Virus record (IMG/VR): IMGVR_UViG_3300046690_000329
Location: 1-27,778 of that record
Source: a virus
Reading direction: 5' to 3' (one strand)
DNA: 27,778 nt
In this document: positions 6,419 through 13,048 of the stretch, piece after piece
Numbering within the stretch: the stretch's first letter is position 1
How the letters are laid out: the number at the start of each line of letters is the position of its first letter
Made by a program: the position numbers and the translations under genes
Notes under the pieces: generated by a model
The model's database searches: none
What the model was told of the DNA's origin: nothing
What the model saw: the letters and a program-made list of their open reading frames with translations, nothing else

Positions 6419-6631
6419 TCACCTCCTTGCCCGCTCACCAGCAGGAATCGGACCTTCGTCGTCGGCGCCTATGGCACGAACCCAATGGACACAACCGCGC
6501 TTAGGCATTGCCTGCACATACGGCCTGCCCTCATGCATGCAGAGGATGACTGAGCCACCCGCGCGCCACTCCGCGAAGTGCTCGCAGCCAACGCAGTGGC
6601 GATCCGTCTCCGGCGCATTGAACAGACCCAT
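6419..6631 (-). CDS. Small cysteine-rich protein, first gene of the leftward accessory unit
   Basis: The 70-residue product has CVGCEHF near residue 13 and further Cys in VILCMHEG and KRGCVHW, spaced as in a small zinc-binding fold. A similar style occurs in the protein at 9113. Upstream of the ATG at 6631 there is only a weak GGAATC ribosome site, but the promoter/operator at 6663 lies about 35 bases away. A regulatory or DNA-associated role is possible but not shown. Confidence 0.6.
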   Translation of the reverse strand: MGLFNAPETDRHCVGCEHFAEWRAGGSVILCMHEGRPYVQAMPKRGCVHWVRAIGADDEGPIPAGERARR

Positions 6632-6662
6632 TTCGACTGATTCCGATTATCGCTTCATAGCA

Positions 6663-6691
6663 ACGATACCACAGCGGTATTGCAAAGCAAA
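6663..6691 (-). promoter_or_regulatory. Leftward promoter/operator for the 6631 unit
   Basis: The operator GATACC-ACAGC-GGTATT (6665-6681) contains on the minus strand the -10 TATCGT (6663-6668). TTGCTT (6685-6690) lies 16 bp upstream as a fair -35. It follows the same plan as the early-region promoters, with one mismatch in the palindrome. Confidence 0.6.
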
Positions 6692-7000
6692 TACTAATTC
6701 TGCGATGGTATTGGTGCACTCGGCATGTACCAGGGCATTCCGGCTGAAATCCCTAGCCAGCAATGGCTTGAGGCGCATTTACTGCGCCAACTGTACCAAG
6801 TTTGAAGCGAGAGATATTGAGTGCGGAGCGATGCGCGCCCGGTGATTCGAGCGGCGTGAAAGAGGGTGCCTTTAAACTTCAGAGAGCAGATACAATTAAG
6901 CCGGCAACGGGTGCCGGCTTGCATGTTTTCCTGCTGTATTTGATGCGACTGCACCAAATTCGTACCAATCGCCTTGTGAGCCTTATTCTATAAGGCCGCT

Positions 7001-7018
7001 TGGTGCCCAGGAGAGGAC
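7001..7018 (-). other. attP core: 3' end of a tRNA gene
   Basis: The minus strand reads GTCCTCTCCTGGGCACCA, which is the end of a T-arm, an acceptor strand and the CCA of a tRNA, most like a bacterial tRNA-Leu. The bases before it do not continue as a T-loop, so only the 3' fragment is present. It lies 142 bp upstream of the integrase start, with a 7-bp inverted repeat (GCCTTAT/ATAAGGC, 6980-6996) just beyond the CCA. Confidence 0.7.
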
Positions 7019-7069
7019 GCTAATCCGGTATCCGTTCGCCCCGAAACCCTGATGTAACCGTGATTTACG

Positions 7070-7088
7070 GATACTGTCATGGTATCAT
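7070..7088 (+). promoter_or_regulatory. Operator and -10 element of the integrase gene
   Basis: GATACT-GTCAT-GGTATC (7070-7086) is the dispersed phage operator with one mismatch. Read rightward, TATCAT (7083-7088) is a good -10, though the -35 region (around 7060) is weak. A degenerate half-site, GGTATCC, lies at 7027-7033. Confidence 0.55.
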
Positions 7089-7160
7089 TTGGTCAATTTA
7101 AGAGTGCGACTGTACCAGATATGTACCAGGGCGGTCGCCATACCAAAAGGAACCGAAAAC

Positions 7161-8171
7161 GTGGCGACATACCAGAAGCGCGGCGAGAGCTGGCGTGCGA
7201 TAGTTCGCAAAGCTGGACATAAACCGATCAGCGCATCATTCAACACCAAGCCCGAGGCGGTGGCGTGGGCGACGGCGACAGAAGCCAAGCTGAACGAAGG
7301 CGGTCAGGTGGTCGACGACAACACTGTCACGCTACCAACCGTTGCCAGACTGCTGACCCGCTATGCACTCGAAGTGAGCCCGACAAAGCGGGGCGAGCGG
7401 TGGGAGGTGATGCGCCTTGAAATGCTGGCGCGCAACTTCCCGGTGTTCCAGAAGCCGCTTTCTCGGTTCTCGCCGCAAGACGTCGCCGACTGGCGCGATG
7501 ATCGCTTGCGCGTCGTTTCTGCGTCATCGGTCAATCGGGAGTTGAACCTGATCTCGGCTGTTTTCACGACTTCGATCAAAGAATGGCGCATGCCGCTCAA
7601 GGAAAACCCGGTGCATCTGATCCGCCGGCCCAAGAGCGCGCGCCCTCGTAAGCGCCGCGTCGACAATACCGAAGTGCAGACGATCTGCAACGCGCTCGGT
7701 TGGGATATGAAAGCCACGCCGGAAATCTCAAAGCATCTGATCGCGTGGTCGTTCGCATTCGCAGTCGAGACAGCCATGCGCCGCGGCGAAATCCTGAACA
7801 TCAGGCATCGCGACGTCAACATCGCAGAGCGCTATATCCATCTGCCACAGACAAAGAATGACGATGCGCGCAATGTGCCGCTGTCGTCGCGCGCGGTTGA
7901 TCTGCTGTCGTTGCTCGCAAAGGGAAAGCCCGACGACCATCTGGTGCCAGTGAATGCTGGATCGTTCGACACGCTTTTCCGCGAGGCGAAAAAAAAGGTC
8001 GGCTTGACCGACCTGCATTTCCACGACTCACGCCGCGAAGCCGCGACGCGCATGTCCAAGTTGCTGCCGAACGTTTTAGAACTGTCGGCGGTGACCGGGC
8101 ACAAGACCCTCAAGATGCTGCAAATCTACTATGAGCCGAAGGCGACGGACATCGCCGCCAAACTCGGCTAA
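7161..8171 (+). CDS. int: Tyrosine site-specific integrase
   Basis: The 336-residue protein has an N-terminal arm-binding-like segment (MATYQKRGESWRA), a core-binding domain and a catalytic domain. Catalytic residues are Arg207 (TAMRRGEI), Lys232 (PQTKND), His288 and Arg291 (HDSRR), His314 (TGHKTL) and the tyrosine nucleophile at 323 or 324 (IYYEP). I prefer the GTG at 7161, with AAAAGGA ten bases upstream, because it starts exactly where the domain begins; a TTG at 7089 would add 24 unrelated residues. It should integrate the phage at the tRNA-like core. It converges on the AlpA-like gene with a 4-base overlap and has the common operator upstream. Confidence 0.93.
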   Translation: MATYQKRGESWRAIVRKAGHKPISASFNTKPEAVAWATATEAKLNEGGQVVDDNTVTLPTVARLLTRYALEVSPTKRGERWEVMRLEMLARNFPVFQKPLSRFSPQDVADWRDDRLRVVSASSVNRELNLISAVFTTSIKEWRMPLKENPVHLIRRPKSARPRKRRVDNTEVQTICNALGWDMKATPEISKHLIAWSFAFAVETAMRRGEILNIRHRDVNIAERYIHLPQTKNDDARNVPLSSRAVDLLSLLAKGKPDDHLVPVNAGSFDTLFREAKKKVGLTDLHFHDSRREAATRMSKLLPNVLELSAVTGHKTLKMLQIYYEPKATDIAAKLG

Positions 8172-8395
8172 ACCACAGTGGGCGTCCTGCGTGGGCGCCC
8201 ACGTTGCGCAGGCGCTGCTTGCGTGCTCTGAGCTATCACCCAATCTCTCACCACAGACGGAACCCAACGCGGCCGGCCAAGACCCGCGACGCGCGGCGGC
8301 AGGCTGGCCGGCTTCTTCGTGACCATCGTCGCCACAGATGCCGGGCTGTAGCCTAAAAACTTCGCCAGTTCCTTGTGCGTCCAGAGTTCTTCCAT
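8168..8395 (-). CDS. AlpA/excisionase-like helix-turn-helix protein
   Basis: The 75-residue product has an N-terminal helix-turn-helix of the excisionase/AlpA type (ELAKFLGYSPASVATMV), followed by a basic tail containing RGRPRR. Such proteins direct phage excision or regulate integrase. The ATG at 8395 has GGGAG upstream at a rather long distance. It is the last gene of the early leftward unit that begins at 12967 and is convergent with int. It would therefore be made when early genes are on, which suits a recombination directionality factor. Confidence 0.75.
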   Translation of the reverse strand: MEELWTHKELAKFLGYSPASVATMVTKKPASLPPRVAGLGRPRWVPSVVRDWVIAQSTQAAPAQRGRPRRTPTVV

Positions 8396-8406
8396 CGCCT
8401 TTCTCC

Positions 8407-8916
8407 CTATGCCGCGGCGCGCAGCGCGAATCTTTCTGTCGCCTGGCCGCGCTTAATTTGAACTGCCTTGCCAGCGTGAAGGCGTCGCGTATATTCAGCG
8501 CACGCCCGCACATACTGACGCCGGCTAACGGTGTCGACCAGTTGCTCGAACAGTGCTATGCCGCCATTCATGGCTTGCAGCTCGTCGCCGGTCAGCACGA
8601 AGCGGCCGATCTCCTGGAATCGCTCGCATACCGCGATCATCGCGTTTTGCATGGCATACAGCGGCTCGAGCCCGACATTGCGATTGCCGGCCGTCTCGCA
8701 CAGTACAATCGCAATATTGCCAGTGACGACAAGCGTGTCCCATTCGTTCTTCGTACCTGTGCCGCGTGATAGGGCAAGCGCGGCCATATGAACGCTTGTC
8801 AGCACCTCCAATTTTTCCTCGCCTTGCATCGGCTCGTCTGCGTTGAATAGCGTCGATACGATGTCTTTGGGCGTCACTAACTTGCGAGCCTTGCGCGGTT
8901 TTCGGTTGCTTGGCAT
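8407..8916 (-). CDS. Hypothetical phage protein
   Basis: This 169-residue protein begins with a very basic stretch (SNRKPRKARKL) and continues as a mostly helical, soluble protein without Cys pairs, nucleotide motifs or membrane segments. The ATG at 8916 is preceded by TGGAAAG. I do not recognise a named family, although proteins of this style are common in betaproteobacterial prophages near the integrase. Its position beside the AlpA-like gene is the only clue to function. Confidence 0.75.
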   Translation of the reverse strand: MPSNRKPRKARKLVTPKDIVSTLFNADEPMQGEEKLEVLTSVHMAALALSRGTGTKNEWDTLVVTGNIAIVLCETAGNRNVGLEPLYAMQNAMIAVCERFQEIGRFVLTGDELQAMNGGIALFEQLVDTVSRRQYVRACAEYTRRLHAGKAVQIKRGQATERFALRAAA

Positions 8917-8996
8917 ATCAGACTTTCCAGTTTGTGCGGGTCAACTCGATGACCCGCTTTGCTGCTGCTTCAATCACTTGCTTGCTCCGGATTCCG

Positions 8997-9116
8997 TCAA
9001 TCGGTCATGCGGCCAGGGTCGGCCATGAAACCGTTAAAAAACTCGCGCTGCGCCACGTAGACCCATAACCACGAGATCGAGAGGGCAATCAATAGGTTAT
9101 ATAAGGTGTCGCTCAT
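8997..9116 (-). CDS. 39-residue membrane protein
   Basis: This gene begins at ATG 9116, overlapping the upstream stop by four bases (ATGA), and stops at 8997. The product starts MSDTLYNLLIALSISW and has one membrane-spanning stretch (about residues 5-23) followed by a short polar tail. The overlap and clear hydrophobic segment argue for a real gene despite its size. Its function is unknown. The 80 bases between it and the next gene hold a further possible 19-codon frame (8920-8979) that I do not call. Confidence 0.6.
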   Translation of the reverse strand: MSDTLYNLLIALSISWLWVYVAQREFFNGFMADPGRMTD

Positions 9117-9307
9117 CGTGCTTCTCCAAACATGTCTATCGTCCGCGTGTCGCGCTCAGGCGCGGCTTCGACTTGCAGCACAAACCTCGATGGCGACCAA
9201 TCGCAAGTCGTATTCGTCTCCGGGCATCCGAACAGGCGAAAGCAGCCATACCAGTTCGTGCAATCACCGCAGATCTTGCCGGCGGGAAGTTGCATGTCGT
9301 TTTCCAT
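9113..9307 (-). CDS. Small cysteine-rich phage protein
   Basis: The 64-residue protein has five Cys in a compact block (KICGDCTNWYGCFRLFGC, then TTCDWSP), a spacing that suggests one zinc site or a small disulfide fold. I take the ATG at 9307; a GTG one codon upstream is possible. AAAGGA and GGGGGA lie upstream. Proteins with this CGDC-x4-C pattern recur in phage early regions without known role. It overlaps the 39-residue membrane protein downstream. Confidence 0.7.
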   Translation of the reverse strand: MENDMQLPAGKICGDCTNWYGCFRLFGCPETNTTCDWSPSRFVLQVEAAPERDTRTIDMFGEAR

Positions 9308-9345
9308 CACTCCCCCGATTCCTTTTTAGATAGAGAGCGAATCGC

Positions 9346-9861
9346 CTAGGCGCATTTGTCCGCGCTGTCAGACTCGCCAGCCACATAGCTATCTGGCGGC
9401 ATGCCGTGATTGACGAACTCGCCATGAAGTTCCTCTCGCTTACGGACGGCCACGATGCTCGCCTCTTCCGGGGTATTGAACGAACCCAGGTAATACTGCT
9501 TCCTATTGAAATTCACGAATGCGCAGTACTTGCCTTTACGCTCGATAACACCCTTGTAACCGGTTGGATTGTTTCTCAGCAATCCTTTGTTGAGTCCGTT
9601 TTGTCCGCTTGTGCATACCCGTAGATTTGCGCGTCGATTGTCGAGCGTGTCCCCGTTGATATGGTCCACCTGCAATTTTTCGCCCTTATTAAGTCCGAAC
9701 AAAAATCTGTGCAGATAGAGCATGAGCCGTTTATTCGTGGCAACCGTCACTTTCCTGCACGCGTACCCCTTGTTGAAGTACCACTTCATGGCCGACAGAG
9801 CCTCAAAATCTTCGTCGTCTACGATTGCAACCTTGCCTTGGGTAAGAGGAATGCTCTTCAT
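9346..9861 (-). CDS. HNH endonuclease with AP2-like DNA-binding domain
   Basis: The 171-residue protein begins IPLTQGKVAIVDDEDFE. Its HNH core contains VDHINGDTLDNRRANLR and a following QNGLNK. The C-terminal part (GYKGV, YLGSFNTPEEA) looks like an AP2/ERF-type DNA-binding fold. This is the standard architecture of free-standing HNH homing endonucleases in phages. It starts immediately after the TAA of the upstream gene, using the GGGAGAG inside that gene as ribosome site. It has probably arrived as a selfish element in the operon. Confidence 0.88.
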   Translation of the reverse strand: MKSIPLTQGKVAIVDDEDFEALSAMKWYFNKGYACRKVTVATNKRLMLYLHRFLFGLNKGEKLQVDHINGDTLDNRRANLRVCTSGQNGLNKGLLRNNPTGYKGVIERKGKYCAFVNFNRKQYYLGSFNTPEEASIVAVRKREELHGEFVNHGMPPDSYVAGESDSADKCA

Positions 9862-10266
9862 TTATTTCTCTCCCGCTTTCTGAGACAGGGCGGCGATAGC
9901 TGCGTCATACTCAGCGTCGCCGGGCGCGTACATACGCCCGTTGTCAGCCTTCCAGCATGAAATGAGTCCGTGCTTTGCAATCCAATCGCGGAGCAAGGCC
10001 GCCAGCTCTTCTTTTTGCTCGTCGTCTACCTCGAAGGTCTCTGCGACCTCGCCGACTTCTTCATAAAGCTGCTCGCTGGCGCGTTCCAGGACTGTGTTGA
10101 CGAGCCACATGTAATTGATGTCAGGCTCGGAGACTTCGCAGATGGCTACAGGCTCATGATCGCCGCCATGAAGCGTGTCAATGGCTTCAACAATCGTCGC
10201 TTGGATGCTTTCTTGGCCGTTGGCCCAGCGTTCAGAGTCTTTGCATGTGGCAAATCCGTATTTCAT
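9862..10266 (-). CDS. Acidic hypothetical phage protein
   Basis: The 134-residue, strongly acidic protein (EEVGEVAETFEVDDEQKEEL in the middle) shows no nucleotide-binding or metal motif. The ATG at 10266 overlaps the stop of the DUF551-type gene by four bases. Its C-terminal part has the small module ADNGRMYAPGDAEYDAAIAAL. I do not recognise the family. It belongs to the accessory leftward unit from 12967. Confidence 0.7.
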   Translation of the reverse strand: MKYGFATCKDSERWANGQESIQATIVEAIDTLHGGDHEPVAICEVSEPDINYMWLVNTVLERASEQLYEEVGEVAETFEVDDEQKEELAALLRDWIAKHGLISCWKADNGRMYAPGDAEYDAAIAALSQKAGEK

Positions 10267-11186
10267 GATTGCTTCTCCTTGTCGTTAGCTGCGGCCGGTG
10301 CTGCGGGTGGCGGCATCCAGTGCGTCGGGTCAACGACGACTTCGAAAACCGGACCGTTGCTGTCATAACCAGCCTCGTAAATCCAGTGAAGACCTCCCGC
10401 GTAGGTCGGCTTCCCAAACACGCATTCGCTCTTGCGACCGTAGCGACCCCAAACGTCAATCGGTTCCCCAAACTTCGGCGCGCTCTCGATAGGCTGCCAC
10501 GCATCCCGCGGTGCGCACTCGGCTTGCGTCGTAACAGAAACGGTCGTTACCGGCGTCGCTGCGTGTGACCCATGCCATGACGGTGCGCACTCGGCTTGCG
10601 GGGCTGCGACTACGAGCGCTCGCGTCTCATGCCCGTGCTGACGCATCATTTCGGCGTGGTGAATGTCGTTTGCAAATACCCAATTCCCGAAAACCTTGTT
10701 CTTCCACTGATACGCCACATGCTCCCCCTTTCCTTCGCTGGCTTGCGGGGCGGCGTAGACGATGCGGCGCGCGCCTTCTCCGGTACTCTCATAAGTCAGC
10801 CAATCAACGTCCGACCAATCGCCATCGATGTTCTCTACCTGGTAGATCGGCTTAGTGGATGCTTCGGAATATATGCACTTCGCGGCGCACGAGTGCTCGG
10901 GCCACATGCCAACGTCTTTGCTGTACTGGCAACCATCGGCACACGTTGCCACCGGCTCTGCTGCCACCTTTTCGGCGGTGAGTGCGGCGCGGGCTTGCCA
11001 TACTTCCCATTGATCTTGCACGCTCTGGCGGCAGTAATCGCCGCGCCTCTCACAGCCCGGCTCATCGCGGCGATACAAGTAGTCTTCCCCTCGCATGCGC
11101 ATCAAAGCCTCAAACGCTTCCCGCTCCCCAACCGCCCCATTGGCGGCGTCCTCACCGCTAGGCGAAGTGTGATTTGTCGTGGTCAT
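10263..11186 (-). CDS. Modular phage protein with a C-terminal DUF551-like domain
   Basis: The 307-residue protein is a chain of short modules separated by AAPQ-like linkers. It has an N-terminal segment ending WEVWQARAAL, a PIYQ...RIVYAAPQ module (about 113-149), a HVAYQWKN...VVAAPQAECAP module, and a DUF551-like end (DAWQPIESAPKFGEPIDVWG to THWMPPP). A 20-bp direct repeat (10509-10528 and 10581-10600, 72 bp apart) encodes the repeated QAECAP joint. The PIYQ module also appears in the protein at 24156. The role is unknown; DUF551 proteins are frequent phage accessory proteins. Confidence 0.75.
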   Translation of the reverse strand: MTTTNHTSPSGEDAANGAVGEREAFEALMRMRGEDYLYRRDEPGCERRGDYCRQSVQDQWEVWQARAALTAEKVAAEPVATCADGCQYSKDVGMWPEHSCAAKCIYSEASTKPIYQVENIDGDWSDVDWLTYESTGEGARRIVYAAPQASEGKGEHVAYQWKNKVFGNWVFANDIHHAEMMRQHGHETRALVVAAPQAECAPSWHGSHAATPVTTVSVTTQAECAPRDAWQPIESAPKFGEPIDVWGRYGRKSECVFGKPTYAGGLHWIYEAGYDSNGPVFEVVVDPTHWMPPPAAPAAANDKEKQS

Positions 11187-11359
11187 TTGCTGTCCTTTGC
11201 CTTCGGAATAAGTATGGCGAGGATCTGCGCTGCCTGGTCTTTCGTGATCTCGCCGCGATACTCAACACGCGCTCCGCCAAGGGTTCCGTGCGCATAGACA
11301 ACGTGATGGTGGCCGTCTTTCGGAGCAACGCGTGGAAGTGGCACTTTCCATGCACTCAT
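11183..11359 (-). CDS. Small hypothetical phage protein
   Basis: The 58-residue protein starts at ATG 11359, which overlaps the upstream TGA (ATGA). The sequence contains DGHHHVVYAHGTLGG and a C-terminal helix (AAQILAILIPKAKDSK). No family is recognised. Its start and stop both overlap neighbouring genes by four bases, which strongly supports it as coding and translationally coupled. Confidence 0.7.
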   Translation of the reverse strand: MSAWKVPLPRVAPKDGHHHVVYAHGTLGGARVEYRGEITKDQAAQILAILIPKAKDSK

Positions 11360-11532
11360 TTCGGCTCCTTGGTGTATGCCTCGGTCCAGCCGCAAAGCCA
11401 TTCGAGGCGATCATGGGTGAAGATCATGTACGGGTTCTGATGTGCGCCTTCGCCTCGGTTGTGAGCCGCGAAGCCTTTCTCATATGGAGTCAACTGCTTT
11501 GCTGCTGCCTCAATGTCTTTAGCGGCGTTCAT
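11356..11532 (-). CDS. 58-residue protein resembling ribosome-modulation-factor-like phage proteins
   Basis: The frame runs from ATG 11532, overlapping the upstream stop, to TGA at 11356, overlapping the next start. The product has PYEKGFAAHNRGEGAHQNPY followed by a WLCGWTEAY end. This GxxAxxxGxxxNPY...W..GW pattern is reminiscent of ribosome modulation factor-like small proteins. The resemblance is from memory and short, so the name is tentative. It is helical, soluble and moderately charged. Confidence 0.65.
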   Translation of the reverse strand: MNAAKDIEAAAKQLTPYEKGFAAHNRGEGAHQNPYMIFTHDRLEWLCGWTEAYTKEPK

Positions 11533-12278
11533 TTGCTGTCCTTTGCGCGAGCATGTTCGATAGCTTCAGCGGTCGCCGCACGAATGCTGCCCGCCATTCC
11601 GCTGTCGGTGTCTTCATCGAACTCAACCGGCTTGCCATCCGGGTCGTAAAGCTCGACCCATCCCGCTCCACGCTCAAGATAAATCCGCAGGTCATAGGCG
11701 GCTGGCAATGTTGCGGCGGCGGCCTGCATGGCTTCCTCACCATCGTTTCGCTCGTCTGCTTGCTCGGCGTCACCGCACTTCACCGGCTGGTCAAGGCGCG
11801 TATCGCAGATGAAATCAACCGCCGCCGCGATCTTTTCATCGTCCGTTCGGGTGTCGCTATCGCGTGCCGCAAGTGCCTGGCGGGCCAACTCTAGAACGTG
11901 CTCGCTAGCCTGGACGGGCGCGCCGCTTATGAAGCGCTCACGCGCCGTACCGAATTCCGCTTGCCCGCACGATTGCGCGGGAGCGGTGGGGGATGCGGCG
12001 AGCATGGCGCGCGCATGCCATCCGGCCCAAACCGCATCCCGACCTTCCATCCGGCCGATAGCCTCACCTTCTTTCTTCCACGCCCAATCTAAAAATGCCT
12101 GCCATTCGGCTTTCTCGTCAACGGGCGGCGCCACGGCAGGCTTGCTTGCAAGCAGGGCGCGGGCGAAGGACAGCACCGTTGAGATGCGAGTGGCATCCAC
12201 ACAATGAGCCTTAGCCATTTCAATGATCTGTTCGTCAGTCATAGCAGCCTCGGCGATCTTGGTAGTGGTGGTATTCAT
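11529..12278 (-). CDS. Alanine-rich modular phage protein
   Basis: The 249-residue protein is built of low-complexity Ala-rich helices. It includes a module EWQAFLDWAWKKEGEAIGRMEG...AVWAGWHARAML, similar in style to the WQARAAL module at 10263, and a C-terminal acidic domain (YLERGAGWVELYDPDGKPV). The ATG at 12278 has GGAG seven bases upstream and overlaps the preceding TGA. No enzyme motif is visible. The function is unknown. It is one of the accessory genes of the leftward unit from 12967. Confidence 0.7.
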   Translation of the reverse strand: MNTTTTKIAEAAMTDEQIIEMAKAHCVDATRISTVLSFARALLASKPAVAPPVDEKAEWQAFLDWAWKKEGEAIGRMEGRDAVWAGWHARAMLAASPTAPAQSCGQAEFGTARERFISGAPVQASEHVLELARQALAARDSDTRTDDEKIAAAVDFICDTRLDQPVKCGDAEQADERNDGEEAMQAAAATLPAAYDLRIYLERGAGWVELYDPDGKPVEFDEDTDSGMAGSIRAATAEAIEHARAKDSK

Positions 12279-12616
12279 GTCTGATCTCCGGTGGATGAGG
12301 CGGCGAGAGCCTGTTTGGCGAGATGTCGAATGGCGCGTTCGATCTGGTCTACCCGCAGATCGTCATCAGCCGATACGTCCAGACGGCCCAGCAGAATGAT
12401 GGCGTTATCTGCTTCGCCATGACCCGTCCATCCCACCCGCACTGCGTCTGCCTGCTCGGCGGTGTGGACCAGAGCGGCGCGGGCATACTCCATAGCGAAG
12501 TGCTCCAAGACTAGTTGCGCGGCCGTCTCGCCTTCGCAGCGACGGATTCGACGCATCACGTGCGAGATGTTGGAAGGCATCGGCGGCATTTGAACTGCGT
12601 CTGTATCGGTATTCAT
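12275..12616 (-). CDS. Hypothetical phage protein
   Basis: The 113-residue protein has a short polar, Met/Pro-containing start (VQMPPMPSNISHV) and then amphipathic helices. The ATG at 12616 is well placed behind AAGGA (seven bases). There is no membrane or metal motif. The family is not recognised. It lies second in the unit whose promoter is at 13017 and overlaps the next gene by four bases. Confidence 0.7.
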   Translation of the reverse strand: MNTDTDAVQMPPMPSNISHVMRRIRRCEGETAAQLVLEHFAMEYARAALVHTAEQADAVRVGWTGHGEADNAIILLGRLDVSADDDLRVDQIERAIRHLAKQALAASSTGDQT

Positions 12617-12637
12617 GTCGGGTTCCTTGCGGGTGGG

Positions 12638-12967
12638 TCAGGCGGCTCGATCTAGAGGCTTACGCGTGATCGCTGGAATGCTGCCGATGCGAATGCTCAC
12701 CTGGTCGTGGTTATCGCGCGCAAGGATGGCTGCGGTTGCCGCGATCAGGTTGTGCGTCAGTTGACTTGTTGGCGTGATAGAGCGCAGGTATGCGTCTGTT
12801 GCCTGAGCGAGCGCGCGGGCAAGTTGGTCTTGTTTCACCGTGCGGGTTCCGATGTGTCGCTTTGAGGCAGCCGCCCGGCGCGCAATGACTGAGCACGCGC
12901 TTACACGAGCGGCCATGATGGCGTTCGCTGGCGAGCGTAATAATGCTGAGAATTTCGTGTAGAGCAT
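12638..12967 (-). CDS. Basic hypothetical protein, first gene of the accessory leftward unit
   Basis: The 109-residue protein is rich in Ala, Arg and Ser, with RRAAASKRHIGTRTVKQ in the middle. This basic character would suit nucleic-acid binding, though no defined domain is seen. The ATG at 12967 follows ACGGAA, and the promoter/operator at 13017-13045 lies about 50 bases upstream. Being first after the promoter suggests early expression. The function is unknown. Confidence 0.65.
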   Translation of the reverse strand: MLYTKFSALLRSPANAIMAARVSACSVIARRAAASKRHIGTRTVKQDQLARALAQATDAYLRSITPTSQLTHNLIAATAAILARDNHDQVSIRIGSIPAITRKPLDRAA

Positions 12968-13016
12968 GGTTTCCGTTCTTTTTTGTTGGTTTTGATTAAG
13001 TGCTGCTATGTTCGTA

Positions 13017-13045
13017 ACGATACCGCATCAGTATCCGTAACGCAA
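13017..13045 (-). promoter_or_regulatory. Leftward promoter/operator for the accessory unit (12967 to 8168)
   Basis: On the minus strand TTGCGT (13040-13045) and TATCGT (13017-13022) are spaced by 17 bp. The operator GATACC-GCATC-AGTATC (13019-13035) fills the space and overlaps the -10. The arrangement is the same as at 21530. Confidence 0.75.
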
Positions 13046-13048
13046 TAC

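Larger units (their letters stand above)
6725..7132. repeat. Cluster of TGTACCA repeats, candidate integrase arm sites
   Basis: TGTACCA occurs at 6726-6732, 6792-6798, 7111-7117 and 7122-7128, with CGTACCA at 6961-6967 and GCACCA at 6951. The longer ATGTACCAGGGC is repeated exactly at 6725-6736 and 7121-7132. All copies lie in the same orientation on both sides of the putative att core, as expected of arm-type binding sites of a tyrosine integrase. Confidence 0.55.
6632..7160. other. Non-coding attachment and control region
   Basis: I see no convincing gene here. It holds the promoter/operator at 6663, a set of TGTACCA repeats, three perfect hairpins (6772-6788, 6898-6920, 6980-6996), the tRNA-like core at 7001-7018, and the operator and -10 in front of the integrase (7070-7088). 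The hairpin at 6898-6920 has a 9-bp stem (AAGCCGGCA/TGCCGGCTT) but only a short T-run. This content fits an attP with arm sites. Confidence 0.7.

Noticed and set aside
5794-6504. 236-codon rightward frame opposite the ligase
   Set aside because: Antisense to several genes with good ribosome sites; no domain or plausible start signal.
6725-6805. 26-codon rightward frame starting ATGTACCAGGGC
   Set aside because: The ATG is part of a repeated TGTACCA motif, there is no ribosome site, and the region looks regulatory.
5958-6845. 295-codon rightward frame across the ligase region and attP
   Set aside because: It is antisense to the ligase, which has clear catalytic motifs, and crosses the operator, the promoter and part of the att region. 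Its composition is that of a high-GC shadow frame.
6802-6993. 63-codon rightward frame next to the att core
   Set aside because: It spans two perfect hairpins and repeat motifs and has no recognisable protein features.
8178-8202. GTGGGCG/CGCCCAC inverted repeats at the int/AlpA-like junction as a terminator
   Set aside because: No T-run on either strand and it lies in coding sequence; it may be only a coding palindrome.
8920-8979. 19-codon leftward frame between the 39-residue membrane gene and 8916
   Set aside because: Too short; only a weak GGAG and no conserved pattern to support it.
10596-11297. 233-codon rightward frame opposite the DUF551-type gene
   Set aside because: Shadow of a gene with recognisable modules and coupled ends; no Shine-Dalgarno.
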